DNA of 64,000 bases from contig CP065003.1 of the NCBI GenBank assembly GCA_016700175.1, positions 3,048,001 through 3,112,000 of the forward strand, given 5' to 3'. The notes below the pieces were generated by a model. The model was given only the letters and a program-made list of their open reading frames with translations, was not told where the DNA came from and ran no database searches. Shown in pieces: positions 27,345-35,875 of this stretch (its first letter is position 1; each line of letters opens with the position of its first letter). Both the position numbers and the translations under genes were made by a program. The DNA is from Acidobacteriota bacterium (GTDB lineage: Bacteria; Acidobacteriota; Blastocatellia; Pyrinomonadales; Pyrinomonadaceae).

Positions 27345-27940
27345 GGAGTGAGTTTGGTGAGTTTACTGAGTTTGGTGAGTTTACTGAGTTTTGTGAGTTC
27401 ACCGAGTCCCGTAGGGACGGCCTGCCTTTAGCCGTGGGTGAAGCGAAGCGGAACCCACGGGAGGAGTCGTACAACCCCCCGCAGCCGCGTTAGCGGCGGC
27501 ACGATCGAGTTAGCCGAGTTTGGTGAGTTTTCTGAGTTCACCGAGTCCCGTAGGGACGGCCTGCCTTTACCCGTGGGTGAAGCGAAGCGGAACCCACGGG
27601 AGGAGTCGTACAACCCCCCGCAGCCGCGTTAGCGGCGGCACGATCGAGTTAGCCGAGTTTGGTGAGTTTTCTGAGTTTACCGACTCCCGTAGGGACGGCC
27701 TGCCTTTAGCCGTGGGTGAAGCGAAGCGAAACCCACGGGAGGAGTCGCCCGATCTCCCGGAGCCGCGTTAGCGGCGGCACGATCGAGTTAGCCGAGTTTA
27801 CCGAGTTTTCTGAGTTTACCGAGTCCCGTAGGGACGGCCTGCCTTTACCCGTGGGTGGAGCGACGCGAAACCCACGAAAGGAGTCGCCCGATCTCCCGGA
27901 GCCGCGTTAGCGGCGGCACGATCGGGTTAACCGAGTTTTC
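27345..27940. repeat. 139-bp tandem repeat, four copies, plus GAGTTTNNT microsatellite
   Basis: The anchor GTAGGGACGGCCTGCC starts at 27411, 27550, 27689 and 27828, an exact 139-base period. Each unit contains a GAGTTTGGTGAGTTTTCTGA stretch, CCGAGTCCC, a family A palindrome (CCGTGGGTGAAGC ... ACCCACGG), then AGCCGCGTTAGCGGCGGCAC. A further inverted unit lies at 32209-32340. Short open frames run through it on both strands but are repeat artefacts. 27941-28186 shows nothing clear. Confidence 0.9.
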
Positions 27941-28186
27941 TGAGTTGGCTGGGTTCTCGAGTTCGGAGGGTTCACTGGTCTCGATACCAGCCCGCTGCTT
28001 TGACTGCGGGCTTCCCTCAATGCCCGCGAGACGCGGGCGTTCCGTTGTCCGCCAAGCAGACCCGACCGACCATCCGTGCGCGCCAAGCTCCGACCAAGGC
28101 CCTTTGAATAGTGGAATGAAACTCGATTCTGAGCGAGAATACTCTCTTTCTGAGTCCGGATCACCCGGAGCGTTCTGAAGCAACAA

Positions 28187-29305
28187 ATGGAAGAGAATAT
28201 CAAACGCGTCTTCGAGGCTTTTTCAGTCGAAGGCGCACCAGTTCACGCGGACCCGATCAAGACGGGCCACATCAACCAGACCTTTCGGATCCGTACGGAC
28301 GAAGGCGGCTCATACATCCTTCAGCAGATCAACACCGACGTGTTCCCGGATCCGGAGGCCGTCATCGATAACAAGGTCCGGGTAGCCGCCCACATCAACG
28401 AAAAGCGGACCCACCTTTCTCCGGCGGACCTCGAGCGGAGGGCGCTCCGGTTCTTCCGAACGCGCTCCGGGGGGTATCTTCACAGAGACGATTCCGGCGG
28501 CTGCTGGAACCTTCTGAATTACATTCAAGACTCGAGGGTTTACCTGAGGACGCCGAACGCAACGGTCGCTCGTGAGGCCGGCAGGGCTATCGGGCGATTT
28601 CTTAAGGACACCGAGGACCTCGATCCCGCGTCGCTGAGCGTCACCATTCCCGGATTTCACAGCATGGCGCTGCGGTACGCTCAGTTCGACAAGGCTTTGT
28701 CGTCCGGCTCGGACGAAAGGAGGCGGGAGGCAGGGGATCTGATCGAACGCGCGCTTGGGCTGCGTTCGGAAATGCAGTCTCTGGAAAGGCGTATCAGCGA
28801 AGGTCGTATCCCGACCCGTGTAACCCACAACGATACAAAGATCTCGAACGTGCTCTTCTCGGAAGAAGACGAGGCGCTGTGCATGATCGATCTGGATACG
28901 GTGATGCCGGGCGTTGTGCACTTCGACTTCGGCGACGCGGTCCGGACGATCTGCAACAAGGGCGACGAGGACGAAAGGGACATCGCGAACGTCGGATTCG
29001 ATACCGGGTATTTCGAGGCTTTCGTGCAAGGGTTTCTCGGAGACAGCGGAATAGTCCTAGCGCCGTCCGAGATGGAGGGCCTGGCGTTCAGTTCCCAAGT
29101 GATGACGTTCATCGTCGGGCTTCGAATGCTGACGGATTATCTCAACAACGACATCTACTTCGACACGGCGTACGAGACCCACAACCTTGTCCGTGCGAAA
29201 AGCCAGTTCCGCCTCGCGGAGCTGATAGGCGAGCGGCTCGGCGAGATGGAAGCGATCGTGTCTCGCATCAGGCGACGGAGCTCGGCCACAGAAACGCGTG
29301 GATGA
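28187..29305 (+). CDS. NahK-like aminoglycoside-phosphotransferase-fold sugar kinase
   Basis: The 372-residue protein has the APH fold. The N-lobe has GHINQTFRIRTDEGGSYILQQIN with the ATP-site lysine replaced by the QQIN form typical of N-acetylhexosamine kinases. The catalytic loop is THNDTKISNVLF, followed by the metal-binding CMIDLDTVMPG and FDFGDAVR. These are characteristic of N-acetylhexosamine 1-kinase (NahK) homologues, which phosphorylate GlcNAc/GalNAc at C1. No phosphorylase or epimerase gene is nearby, so the substrate is provisional. Confidence 0.82.
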   Translation: MEENIKRVFEAFSVEGAPVHADPIKTGHINQTFRIRTDEGGSYILQQINTDVFPDPEAVIDNKVRVAAHINEKRTHLSPADLERRALRFFRTRSGGYLHRDDSGGCWNLLNYIQDSRVYLRTPNATVAREAGRAIGRFLKDTEDLDPASLSVTIPGFHSMALRYAQFDKALSSGSDERRREAGDLIERALGLRSEMQSLERRISEGRIPTRVTHNDTKISNVLFSEEDEALCMIDLDTVMPGVVHFDFGDAVRTICNKGDEDERDIANVGFDTGYFEAFVQGFLGDSGIVLAPSEMEGLAFSSQVMTFIVGLRMLTDYLNNDIYFDTAYETHNLVRAKSQFRLAELIGERLGEMEAIVSRIRRRSSATETRG

Positions 29306-29465
29306 TCGTGATGGAATGACCGCATCCCGCGCGTCCACACTCCGTGATCTTCCTCCGTTTTGCGGCAAATCCTTCCCTGCTCCGCGTTTCTGTGATACTC
29401 ATAAGAAAATTCACCATCGGCTGCCTTTCGATCGATATCCCTTTTAGCCCGACACGAGGTTCGCT

Positions 29466-29930
29466 ATGGCAAAACTGACCGTTAACAATAAGGAATACGA
29501 GGTAAGCTCGGATCCATCGACACCCCTTCTTTGGGTGCTGAGGGACGAACTGGGTCTGACCGGAACGAAGTACGGCTGCGGGATAGCCCAGTGCGGATCG
29601 TGCACCGTTCATATGGACGGCAAGCCTGTCCGCTCTTGTATAACATTCCTGCGCTCCGCTTCCGGAAAGAAGATCACGACGATCGAGGGTCTCGCTGGCG
29701 ATCAGCCGCACCCTCTTCAGAAAGCCTGGGTCGAAAAGGACGTTCCGCAGTGCGGCTACTGCCAGTCCGGCCAGATAATGGCGGCGGCTGCGCTCCTGGA
29801 GAAGGGAAAGAAACCGTCCGACGCCGAGATCGATTCAGCTATGAGCGGCATTGTTTGCCGTTGCGGCACCTACAACCGCATCCGCGAAGCGATCAAGCTC
29901 GCCGCGATGGGCGGTGAAGGAGGCGAGTAA
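29466..29930 (+). CDS. iorA: (2Fe-2S) subunit of a molybdenum hydroxylase, IorA-like
   Basis: The 154-residue protein carries both clusters of the xanthine dehydrogenase small subunit. The N-terminal plant-type site is in YGCGIAQCGSCTVHMDGK plus the later C in PVRSC; the C-terminal site is in QCGYCQSGQIM and CRCGTY. It passes electrons from the molybdenum subunit encoded one base downstream. As in IorAB-type enzymes there is no FAD subunit, so an external acceptor (cytochrome or quinone) is expected. Confidence 0.92.
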   Translation: MAKLTVNNKEYEVSSDPSTPLLWVLRDELGLTGTKYGCGIAQCGSCTVHMDGKPVRSCITFLRSASGKKITTIEGLAGDQPHPLQKAWVEKDVPQCGYCQSGQIMAAAALLEKGKKPSDAEIDSAMSGIVCRCGTYNRIREAIKLAAMGGEGGE

Positions 29931-29931
29931 A

Positions 29932-32094
29932 ATGACGGATCAAAACAAGGTCGACAGACGCTCGTTCCTCAGGACGGGCATCGCTGCAGGCGGAACTCTC
30001 GTTATCGGGCTGCACTTACCGATCGGAGTAAACGCAAAAGGATGGCCTGATGAGGCGGAACCGGCTGACACGCTCGAACCGAATGCATTCATACGCATAT
30101 CGAAGGACGGCAAACTGACGGTCCGAATCGGCCAGGCGGAAATGGGCCAGGGCGTTCTCACCTCGCTGGCGATGATCGTCGCTGATGAGCTGGAGATAGA
30201 CTGGCCGAACGTTTCTTATGAAACGGTAGGTGCTGATCCGGCTTTCAATAACCCTCTGTTCGGATTCCAGGGGACCGGCGGAAGCACCAGCGTCCGTGGA
30301 TTTTACACGCCTCTCAGAAAGGCGGCCGCCTCTACGCGCGAGATTCTGGTAGCTGCCGCCGCAGCCGAGTGGGGAGTTGACGCGGGCGGCTGTAAGGCCG
30401 CGTCAGGCAAGGTGACGCACAGCGCCTCGGGCAGAAGCGCCGGTTACGGGGAATTGTTCGAAGCCGCTGCGAAACTGACCCCGCCTGCGGAGCCGAAACT
30501 GAAGGACCCGAAAGATTTCAAGTTGATAGGAAAGGCCGCGAAGCGACTGGACACACCGATGAAGTCCGACGGCACCGCCGAGTTCGGAATCGATGTAAGA
30601 CTTCCGGGGATGCTGGTGGCGCAGGTTCTCAGGTGTCCGGTTTTTGGCGGCAAGCCCGGGAAGATCGACGACGGGGCCGCGAAGGCGGTGGCCGGCGTTC
30701 ACGCAATAGTCCCGCTCGATTACGGCGTCGGGATCGTCGCGGACAGCTTCTGGGCGGCGAGGCGAGGACGCCAGGCGCTAAAGGTCGAATGGGACGAAGG
30801 CGCAAACGCCGGTGTCTCCACCGAAGCGATCTACAAGGAGTTCAGTGAAGCGGCCGCGCGGGAAACGGGAAAGGAAGCGCGGAAAGAAGGCGATGTTGCG
30901 GCTGCGAAACCAACGGCGGCGAAGTCGCTTGAAGCCGACTACTTCACACCTTACCTGGCGCACGCGACGATGGAGCCGATGAACTGTACGGCCGATGTCC
31001 GCGCTGACGGGTGCGACATATATGTCGGCACCCAGTTTCAGGGGTTCACGCAGATGGCCGCGGCAGGGATGACGGGGCTGGCGCCGGACAAGGTGAAGGT
31101 GCACAACAAGATGTTGGGAGGCGGGTTCGGGAGGCGCGCGGCGCTGGATTTCGTAACTGACGCGGTAATGCTTTCGAAAGCGGTCAAGAAACCCGTCAAG
31201 GTGATATGGACACGCGAAGACGACACCCAGCACGACCTTTACAGGCCGGCAACATTCCACAAACTGTCGGCCGGACTCGATGCGGCGGGCAAACCATTGT
31301 ATTGGCAGCATAAGCTTGTGAACCCGTCGATAATGGCCAGCTTCTTCCCGGACGCCCCGAGTGAGGGCGTAGATGATTCGTCTGTTGAAGGGGCGGCGAA
31401 CATCGCCTACGAGATACCGAACATTTCGGTCGACTGGGTCCGAAAGGAGGCCGGCGTGCCGATAGGCTTCTGGCGGTCGGTCGGGAATTCGCACACGGCG
31501 TTCGTTGTCGAGAGCTTTCTCGACGAACTCGCGCACGAGGCGGGCAGGGATCCTCTGGAGTTCCGCCTCTCACTTCTTGAAAAGGACAAAAAGAAGGCGG
31601 CTATCCTCAGACTCGCTGCTGAAAAGGCAGGCTGGGGCAAGCCCGCGGGTGAGGGCATTTTCCGGGGAATCGCGATCTGCGAGAGCTTTGCCAGCACCGT
31701 TGCCGAGGTCGCTGAGGTCTCGGTATCGAAATCGGGAGCGGTAAAAGTCCACCGGGTCGTGTGTGCCGTTGATTGCGGCCAGGTCGTCAATCCTGACACC
31801 GTAGCGGCGCAGATGGAAGGCGGTATCGTTTACGGCTTGACCGCGGTACTTTACGGTCAGATCGACGTGGAGGGCGGAAAGGTCCGGCAGACGAACTTCA
31901 ACAACTATAAAATGTTGAGGATGAACGAGATGCCCAAGGTCGAGGTTCACATCGTCCCGAGCAACGAGGCTCCCGGAGGTGTAGGAGAACCGGGAACACC
32001 GCCGATTGCGGCGGCCGTCACGAATGCTGTCTTTGCAGCTACGGGCAAGCGGATCAGGAGGCTGCCGATCAACCCTTCGGACCTGGCTTCCTGA
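29932..32094 (+). CDS. iorB: Molybdopterin-binding subunit of an IorB-like aldehyde/isoquinoline oxidoreductase
   Basis: The start at 29932, one base after the iorA stop and behind GGAGG, gives a 720-residue protein with a twin-arginine signal (DRRSFLRTGIAAGG), so the complex is exported folded. The body is the Ald_Xan_dh_C2 fold. Visible are RIGQAEMGQG, GFQGTGGSTSVRGFY, MLGGGFGRRAALDF (Mo site) and the closing GVGEPGTPPIAAAVTNA with the catalytic Glu. Length matches IorB. Substrates of this group are aldehydes or N-heterocycles; none can be chosen from sequence. Confidence 0.92.
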   Translation: MTDQNKVDRRSFLRTGIAAGGTLVIGLHLPIGVNAKGWPDEAEPADTLEPNAFIRISKDGKLTVRIGQAEMGQGVLTSLAMIVADELEIDWPNVSYETVGADPAFNNPLFGFQGTGGSTSVRGFYTPLRKAAASTREILVAAAAAEWGVDAGGCKAASGKVTHSASGRSAGYGELFEAAAKLTPPAEPKLKDPKDFKLIGKAAKRLDTPMKSDGTAEFGIDVRLPGMLVAQVLRCPVFGGKPGKIDDGAAKAVAGVHAIVPLDYGVGIVADSFWAARRGRQALKVEWDEGANAGVSTEAIYKEFSEAAARETGKEARKEGDVAAAKPTAAKSLEADYFTPYLAHATMEPMNCTADVRADGCDIYVGTQFQGFTQMAAAGMTGLAPDKVKVHNKMLGGGFGRRAALDFVTDAVMLSKAVKKPVKVIWTREDDTQHDLYRPATFHKLSAGLDAAGKPLYWQHKLVNPSIMASFFPDAPSEGVDDSSVEGAANIAYEIPNISVDWVRKEAGVPIGFWRSVGNSHTAFVVESFLDELAHEAGRDPLEFRLSLLEKDKKKAAILRLAAEKAGWGKPAGEGIFRGIAICESFASTVAEVAEVSVSKSGAVKVHRVVCAVDCGQVVNPDTVAAQMEGGIVYGLTAVLYGQIDVEGGKVRQTNFNNYKMLRMNEMPKVEVHIVPSNEAPGGVGEPGTPPIAAAVTNAVFAATGKRIRRLPINPSDLAS

Positions 32095-32522
32095 GGAAAT
32101 ATTCTGTCCGCTTCGCGGCAATCCCGCAGCGAAAGCAGCGGGCTAGTATCGAGATCGGTGAACCCGCCGAACTCGGCGAACTCAGTCAACTCACGAAACT
32201 CAGAAAACTCGGTTAACTCGATCGTGCCGCCGCTTACGCGGCTCCGGGAGATCGGGCGACTCGTCCCGTGGGTTTCGCTTCGCTTCACCCACGGCTAAAG
32301 GCAGGCCGTCCCTACGGGACTCGGTAAACTCAGCCAACTCGGTAAACTCATACCCCACTCTGCGCCTTCGACTTGTGTGGGGCTACAGATATGCCGTCCG
32401 CTTCGCGAGAATCCCGCAGCGAAAGCAGCGGGCTAGTATCGAGATCGGTGAACCCGCCGAACTCGGCGAACTCAGTCAACTCACGAAACTCAGAAAACTC
32501 GGCCAACTCACCAAACTCATTC
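32095..32522. repeat. 93-bp direct repeat pair and inverted 139-type unit
   Basis: AATCCCGCAGCGAAAGCAGC begins an identical 93-base block at 32120-32212 and again at 32410-32502, 290 bases apart. Between them (32213-32340) lies an inverted copy of the 139-base unit found at 27411-27940, including its family A palindrome and CCGTCCCTACGGGACTCGG. No gene is seen. Confidence 0.85.
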
Positions 32523-32564
32523 TTAATGAAATTCCTTGACAAATTTCATTAAGGTCTCTATCCT
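32523..32564 (+). promoter_or_regulatory. Sigma70 promoter overlapped by an 11-bp inverted-repeat operator
   Basis: TTGACA (32536-32541) and TATCCT (32559-32564) are 17 bases apart. TTAATGAAATT (32523-32533) and AATTTCATTAA (32542-32552) are perfect inverse copies separated by 8 bases that include most of the -35 box. A dimeric winged-helix protein bound here would block transcription; the next gene encodes one, so autorepression is likely. The predicted transcript starts at or next to the GTG at 32571. Confidence 0.75.
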
Positions 32565-32570
32565 CGCTTC

Positions 32571-33155
32571 GTGCCGTTCAAACGAAAGAAAATGCTCGCG
32601 CTCGATACCGCCGAGAAGATGAAGGCTATCTCGTCTCCCGTCGCGATCGAGATCATCCAGGCGCTTCGGCAGATAGGGCCCGCGTCCGTCAGCGAACTCG
32701 GGCCCGCCATCGGCCGCAAACCGAACTCGCTGCATTATCACGTGAACAAGCTCGTCGAGAACGGGCTCGTGGCGAAGACAGGCTCGCAGATGTCCGGCGC
32801 CAGGACGGAGACCGTCTATGACGTCACTGCCGAGAAGTTCCTCGGCGGCTCGCTCAATAACGAAGAAGAACTAAGCGTGTTCACGAAGAAAAGCGTAAAC
32901 ACGATCCTCAGGCTCGCCGCGCGCAATTACGAAAAGGCGGTTGCGGATCACGCATCCGCCAGCGAGAAGGGGAAGAAAAGGAATCTGCTCGTGCAGAGGC
33001 TTGCGGGCCGCCTCACGGGCGAACAGCTTGCGGAGGTCAACGGTCTCGTGGACCGGATAATGGAGATCTTCGCGGACAATGTCGCAAGCAAGGACGGGAA
33101 GAAGATCTCGCTGACGCTGGCGATGACGCCGCTGGAGACGGACGGCGATAAATAA
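32571..33155 (+). CDS. ArsR-like winged helix-turn-helix regulator
   Basis: The 194-residue protein has an N-terminal wHTH (about 15-85): AEKMKAISSPVAIEIIQAL, SVSELGPAIGRKPNSLHYHVNKL as recognition region, and a wing at GARTETVYDV. A helical C-terminal half probably dimerises. No metal-binding Cys set is present. The GTG start at 32571 lies at the predicted transcription start, so the mRNA may be leaderless; the ATG at 32592 is the alternative. It is probably the repressor of its own operon, which includes the aspartyl protease gene 14 bases downstream. Confidence 0.82.
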   Translation: MPFKRKKMLALDTAEKMKAISSPVAIEIIQALRQIGPASVSELGPAIGRKPNSLHYHVNKLVENGLVAKTGSQMSGARTETVYDVTAEKFLGGSLNNEEELSVFTKKSVNTILRLAARNYEKAVADHASASEKGKKRNLLVQRLAGRLTGEQLAEVNGLVDRIMEIFADNVASKDGKKISLTLAMTPLETDGDK

Positions 33156-33169
33156 CGGAGGCAATGATA

Positions 33170-34363
33170 ATGAAACGAAGAGTTACGCAAATGCTCGCGA
33201 CTGTTCTGGCGGTCGCCGCGGCGTGCGTTTATGCGGCCGGCTCGGATCGGGCGCCTGTTCCCGGCAATGATCCTTTATATGAAATACCGTTCGAATACGA
33301 GCTGGACAAGATAATCGTACCCGTCACAGTCAACGGATCGAAGCCTATCCGGTGCATCCTCGATACGGGGATGGTTGGCGGCGTCTTTCTTATGAATCCC
33401 GCCGTCGCCGAGGGAATGAAGCTCGAATACACGCCGGCGCAGGTGATGCTTCAGGGCGCCGGACCCGGAGCCGCGCCAGCCCGAATGGCCACCGGCGCCT
33501 CGGTCGACATGGCGGGAGTTCCTTTCGCCGATCAAAGGGTCATCGTGATGGGCGAGGCCGGCCCGCTGGCGTGGACCGGCTGGGACGGCGCGATCGGTGC
33601 TTCGGTGTTCGGCAAGTACGTGGTTTCGATCGACACCGATAAGAAGATAATCAGGCTGTACGATCCGGAGAAGTTCGATCCTTCCGGCGCGGGAGACGCG
33701 GTCGAGATGACCGTGGTGAATACAAAGCCGTTCATCAAGGTCGATGTCGATGTTGACGGAAAGAAGCCGGTCGTTCTGACGGCTGTCGTTGACACGGGCT
33801 CGAGCTCGGAGATCATGCTCTCGGGCGACAAGGGGCTTCCCGTTCCCGAGGCATCGGTCGAAGGCACTCTGGGACGCGGCGTCGGCGGCGAGGTGCGCGG
33901 TAAGGTCGGGCGCTCGGCTAAGATCTCGATCGGGAAATTCGCTCTCACGAGTGTCGTATCGCAGTTTCACACGGGACGAGTGCCGACGAACTCGGACGCG
34001 CTGATCGGAATGGGTCTTCTGAACCGTTTCTCGGTTACCTTCGACTACACGAACGGCCGTATGTACCTGAAAGCGGGCGAACGCCACAAAGAACCGTTCG
34101 AGTTCAACATGACCGGAATGGCGGTGAGTCCCGAGGCGGACGGATCCCTGAAGGTCGTCGATGTGTTCGAGGGCTCGCCCGCCCACGAGGCAGGGATCAA
34201 GACAGGCGATCTGATCCTGACCGTTGACGGCAGGAAGATGACCTTTCTCGAGTACAACACTCTGATGGAAGCGATGCGGAAACCGGGCAAAGAGGTGAAG
34301 ATCGAGTTTGGCCGTGAAGGGAAGACCTCGTCCGTGAGCCTGAAGACCCGGCGGTTGATCTGA
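33170..34363 (+). CDS. Secreted retroviral-type aspartyl protease with C-terminal PDZ domain
   Basis: The ATG at 33170 is chosen because GGAGG lies 8 bases upstream; the ATG at 33164 is only 2 bases from it. A signal peptide (about 1-23) precedes two aspartyl-protease half-domains in one chain, each with its own DTG: CILDTGMVGG (about residue 64) and AVVDTGSSSE (about 207). Family members with one DTG must dimerise; this one may be self-sufficient. A PDZ domain closes the protein (EGSPAHEAGIKTGDLILTVDG). Cotranscribed with the regulator. Confidence 0.85.
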   Translation: MKRRVTQMLATVLAVAAACVYAAGSDRAPVPGNDPLYEIPFEYELDKIIVPVTVNGSKPIRCILDTGMVGGVFLMNPAVAEGMKLEYTPAQVMLQGAGPGAAPARMATGASVDMAGVPFADQRVIVMGEAGPLAWTGWDGAIGASVFGKYVVSIDTDKKIIRLYDPEKFDPSGAGDAVEMTVVNTKPFIKVDVDVDGKKPVVLTAVVDTGSSSEIMLSGDKGLPVPEASVEGTLGRGVGGEVRGKVGRSAKISIGKFALTSVVSQFHTGRVPTNSDALIGMGLLNRFSVTFDYTNGRMYLKAGERHKEPFEFNMTGMAVSPEADGSLKVVDVFEGSPAHEAGIKTGDLILTVDGRKMTFLEYNTLMEAMRKPGKEVKIEFGREGKTSSVSLKTRRLI

Positions 34364-34413
34364 ACGAGGGCGACGGGTGAGTGTGAGTGCGGGCTGCTCT
34401 TGAGTACTTAGAC

Positions 34414-34728
34414 GTGTCCGAAGCCCGACCGTTAGGGAGGGCTACCTCGAGGACTCGCCCGTGTCCGAAGCCTGACCGTTAGGGAGGGCTACCTCGATCA
34501 CTCGCCCGTGTCCGAAGCCTGACCGTTAGGGAGGGCTACCTCGAGGACTCGCCCGTGTCGGAAGCCCAAGCGTCAGCGCGGGCTACCGTCGGCGGTTCCA
34601 AGTTCGAGGTTCCAGGTTCCAAGATCGTGTCCGAAGCCTGACCGTAAGGGAGGGCTACTTTCGAATACTGAGACGAAAGGAATGAGAACTGAGACGTGTC
34701 CGAAGCCCAAGCGTCAGCGCGGGCTACC
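34414..34728. repeat. Array of six family B REP-like elements, left of the RAYT gene
   Basis: GTGTCCGAAGCC(C/T)GACC or its AAGCGTCAGC variant, ending GGGCTAC, starts at 34414, 34461, 34508, 34555, 34627 and 34696. All are in the same orientation. Each can fold through GCCC/GGGC arms. Spacing is 46-74 bases. Confidence 0.85.
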
Positions 34729-34780
34729 GCATCAGGAAGCAGTTTCCCGAGACCCGGTCCGAGGACATCCGAGTCGATCC

Positions 34781-35299
34781 TCAGTTAAGATCAGCGCCCT
34801 GCCCCAGTACGACGTAATCGACCGCTTCGTCGACGCTTTCCTCGGTCCACAGGTATTTCGTGCTCCCGTGACGGGCCCAGACTCTCCTGCCGCGGTCGAT
34901 CAAGTTCCTTTTCCGAAGTTCTCTTGTTGCGTAGGACTTAAACTCGTTCATCACCGTTTCGGGTTTTCGAGTGGCCGAAACGACGATGTGTATATGATTG
35001 GTTCTGACGTTTATCGCGTGGATCAGATAGCCCCGATGTGAGCAGACTCCTCGGATCGCGGTCTCAACGACTTTCCTCCTGGAGCGATCCAAGCGGATTG
35101 GCTGGGCATTCAGCATCTCCTTCTCGTGATCTCTGAGACCTTTCGAGGGCCTGATCCCGGGCTCCCCGACGCGGTTCTTACCTCTACGGTTGACGGAGCC
35201 TCGCTCGTCTCCGTGGAACCAGGTACCGTAGGTCCGAAATGTGATGAAGAAGGCTTCAGGCCACGTGCGGTCCTGGAAGTCTATGTAGTCTCGTTTCAT
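34781..35299 (-). CDS. REP-associated tyrosine transposase (RAYT, IS200/IS605-like Y1)
   Basis: The 172-residue protein has the HUH motif in NHIHIVVSA (about 102-110) and a candidate nucleophile Tyr in FKSYATREL (about 122-126). N-terminal segments FFITFRTYGTW and FHGDERGS are typical of RAYT/Y1 transposases. It is not flanked by classical IS ends but by arrays of REP-like palindromes in opposite orientations, the signature of RAYTs, which act on REP sequences. A hairpin with U-run sits directly upstream of the start and probably limits expression. Confidence 0.85.
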   Translation of the reverse strand: MKRDYIDFQDRTWPEAFFITFRTYGTWFHGDERGSVNRRGKNRVGEPGIRPSKGLRDHEKEMLNAQPIRLDRSRRKVVETAIRGVCSHRGYLIHAINVRTNHIHIVVSATRKPETVMNEFKSYATRELRKRNLIDRGRRVWARHGSTKYLWTEESVDEAVDYVVLGQGADLN

Positions 35300-35312
35300 G
35301 GTGAGGAAGAGA

Positions 35313-35349
35313 AAAAGGTCAGATCCCCGATCGAGGATTCTGACCTTTT
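35313..35349 (-). terminator. Terminator-like hairpin immediately upstream of the RAYT start codon
   Basis: AAAAGGTCAGA (35313-35323) and TCTGACCTTTT (35339-35349) pair perfectly over 11 bp. On the minus strand the stem is followed by TTTTTCTCTTCC and then the RAYT ATG, 14 bases away. It would stop read-through from outside promoters into the transposase gene. Confidence 0.75.
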
Positions 35350-35416
35350 GTAATTCTGTTTGATCTCTTTCTGTCCGCGCTCCCTGAAGAGACGAGGACG
35401 GGTCATTCTAACATGA

Positions 35417-35792
35417 TAGCCCGCGCTGACGCTTGGGCTTCGGACACGGGCGAGTGATCGAGGTAGCCCTCCCTGACGGTCGGGCTTCGGACACGGGCGA
35501 GGGATCGAGGTAGCCCGCGCTGACGCTTGGGCTTCGGACGCGTCTCAGTACTCAGTACTCATCTCTCAGTACTTGAAGTAGCCCTCCCTCACGGTCGGGC
35601 TTCGGACGCGTCTCAGTACTCAGTACTCATCTCTCAGTACTTGAAGTAGCCCGCGCTGACGCTTGGGCTTCGGACACGGACGAGTGATCGAGGTAGCCCG
35701 CGCTGACGCTTGGGCTTCGGACACGTCTCAGTACTCAGTACTCATCTCTCAGTACTTGAAGTAGCCCGCGCTAACGCTTGGGCTTCGGACAC
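35417..35792. repeat. Array of seven family B REP-like elements, right of the RAYT gene
   Basis: GTAGCCCGCGCTGACGC or GTAGCCCTCCCTGACGG, ending GGGCTTCGGACAC or GGACGC, begins at about 35417, 35463, 35510, 35579, 35647, 35693 and 35761. All are inverted relative to the left array. ACTCAGTACTCATCTCTC tandem stretches separate some of them. 35829-35850 is one family C repeat. No coding sense in 35350-35875. Confidence 0.85.
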
Positions 35793-35875
35793 GGACCTGC
35801 ATCCGAGGCGGATTCCCGCCTGGCGGCGGGCGACAAGCTGAAGCTTATCGGACAGGGCGGGCGCAGGTCCCGCCG

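Noticed and set aside
27438..27910. Chain of short frames with repeated KRSGTHGRSR-like products
   Set aside because: Translation of the 139-bp tandem repeat; 139 is not a multiple of 3 and the opposite strand is equally open.
27411..27940. Possible CRISPR or phage-derived direct repeats
   Set aside because: Units are contiguous with no spacers, so this is a plain tandem repeat.
34414..35792. Possible CRISPR array
   Set aside because: Repeats are palindromic with short, non-unique and irregular intervals, no cas genes are near, and orientation flips around a RAYT gene.
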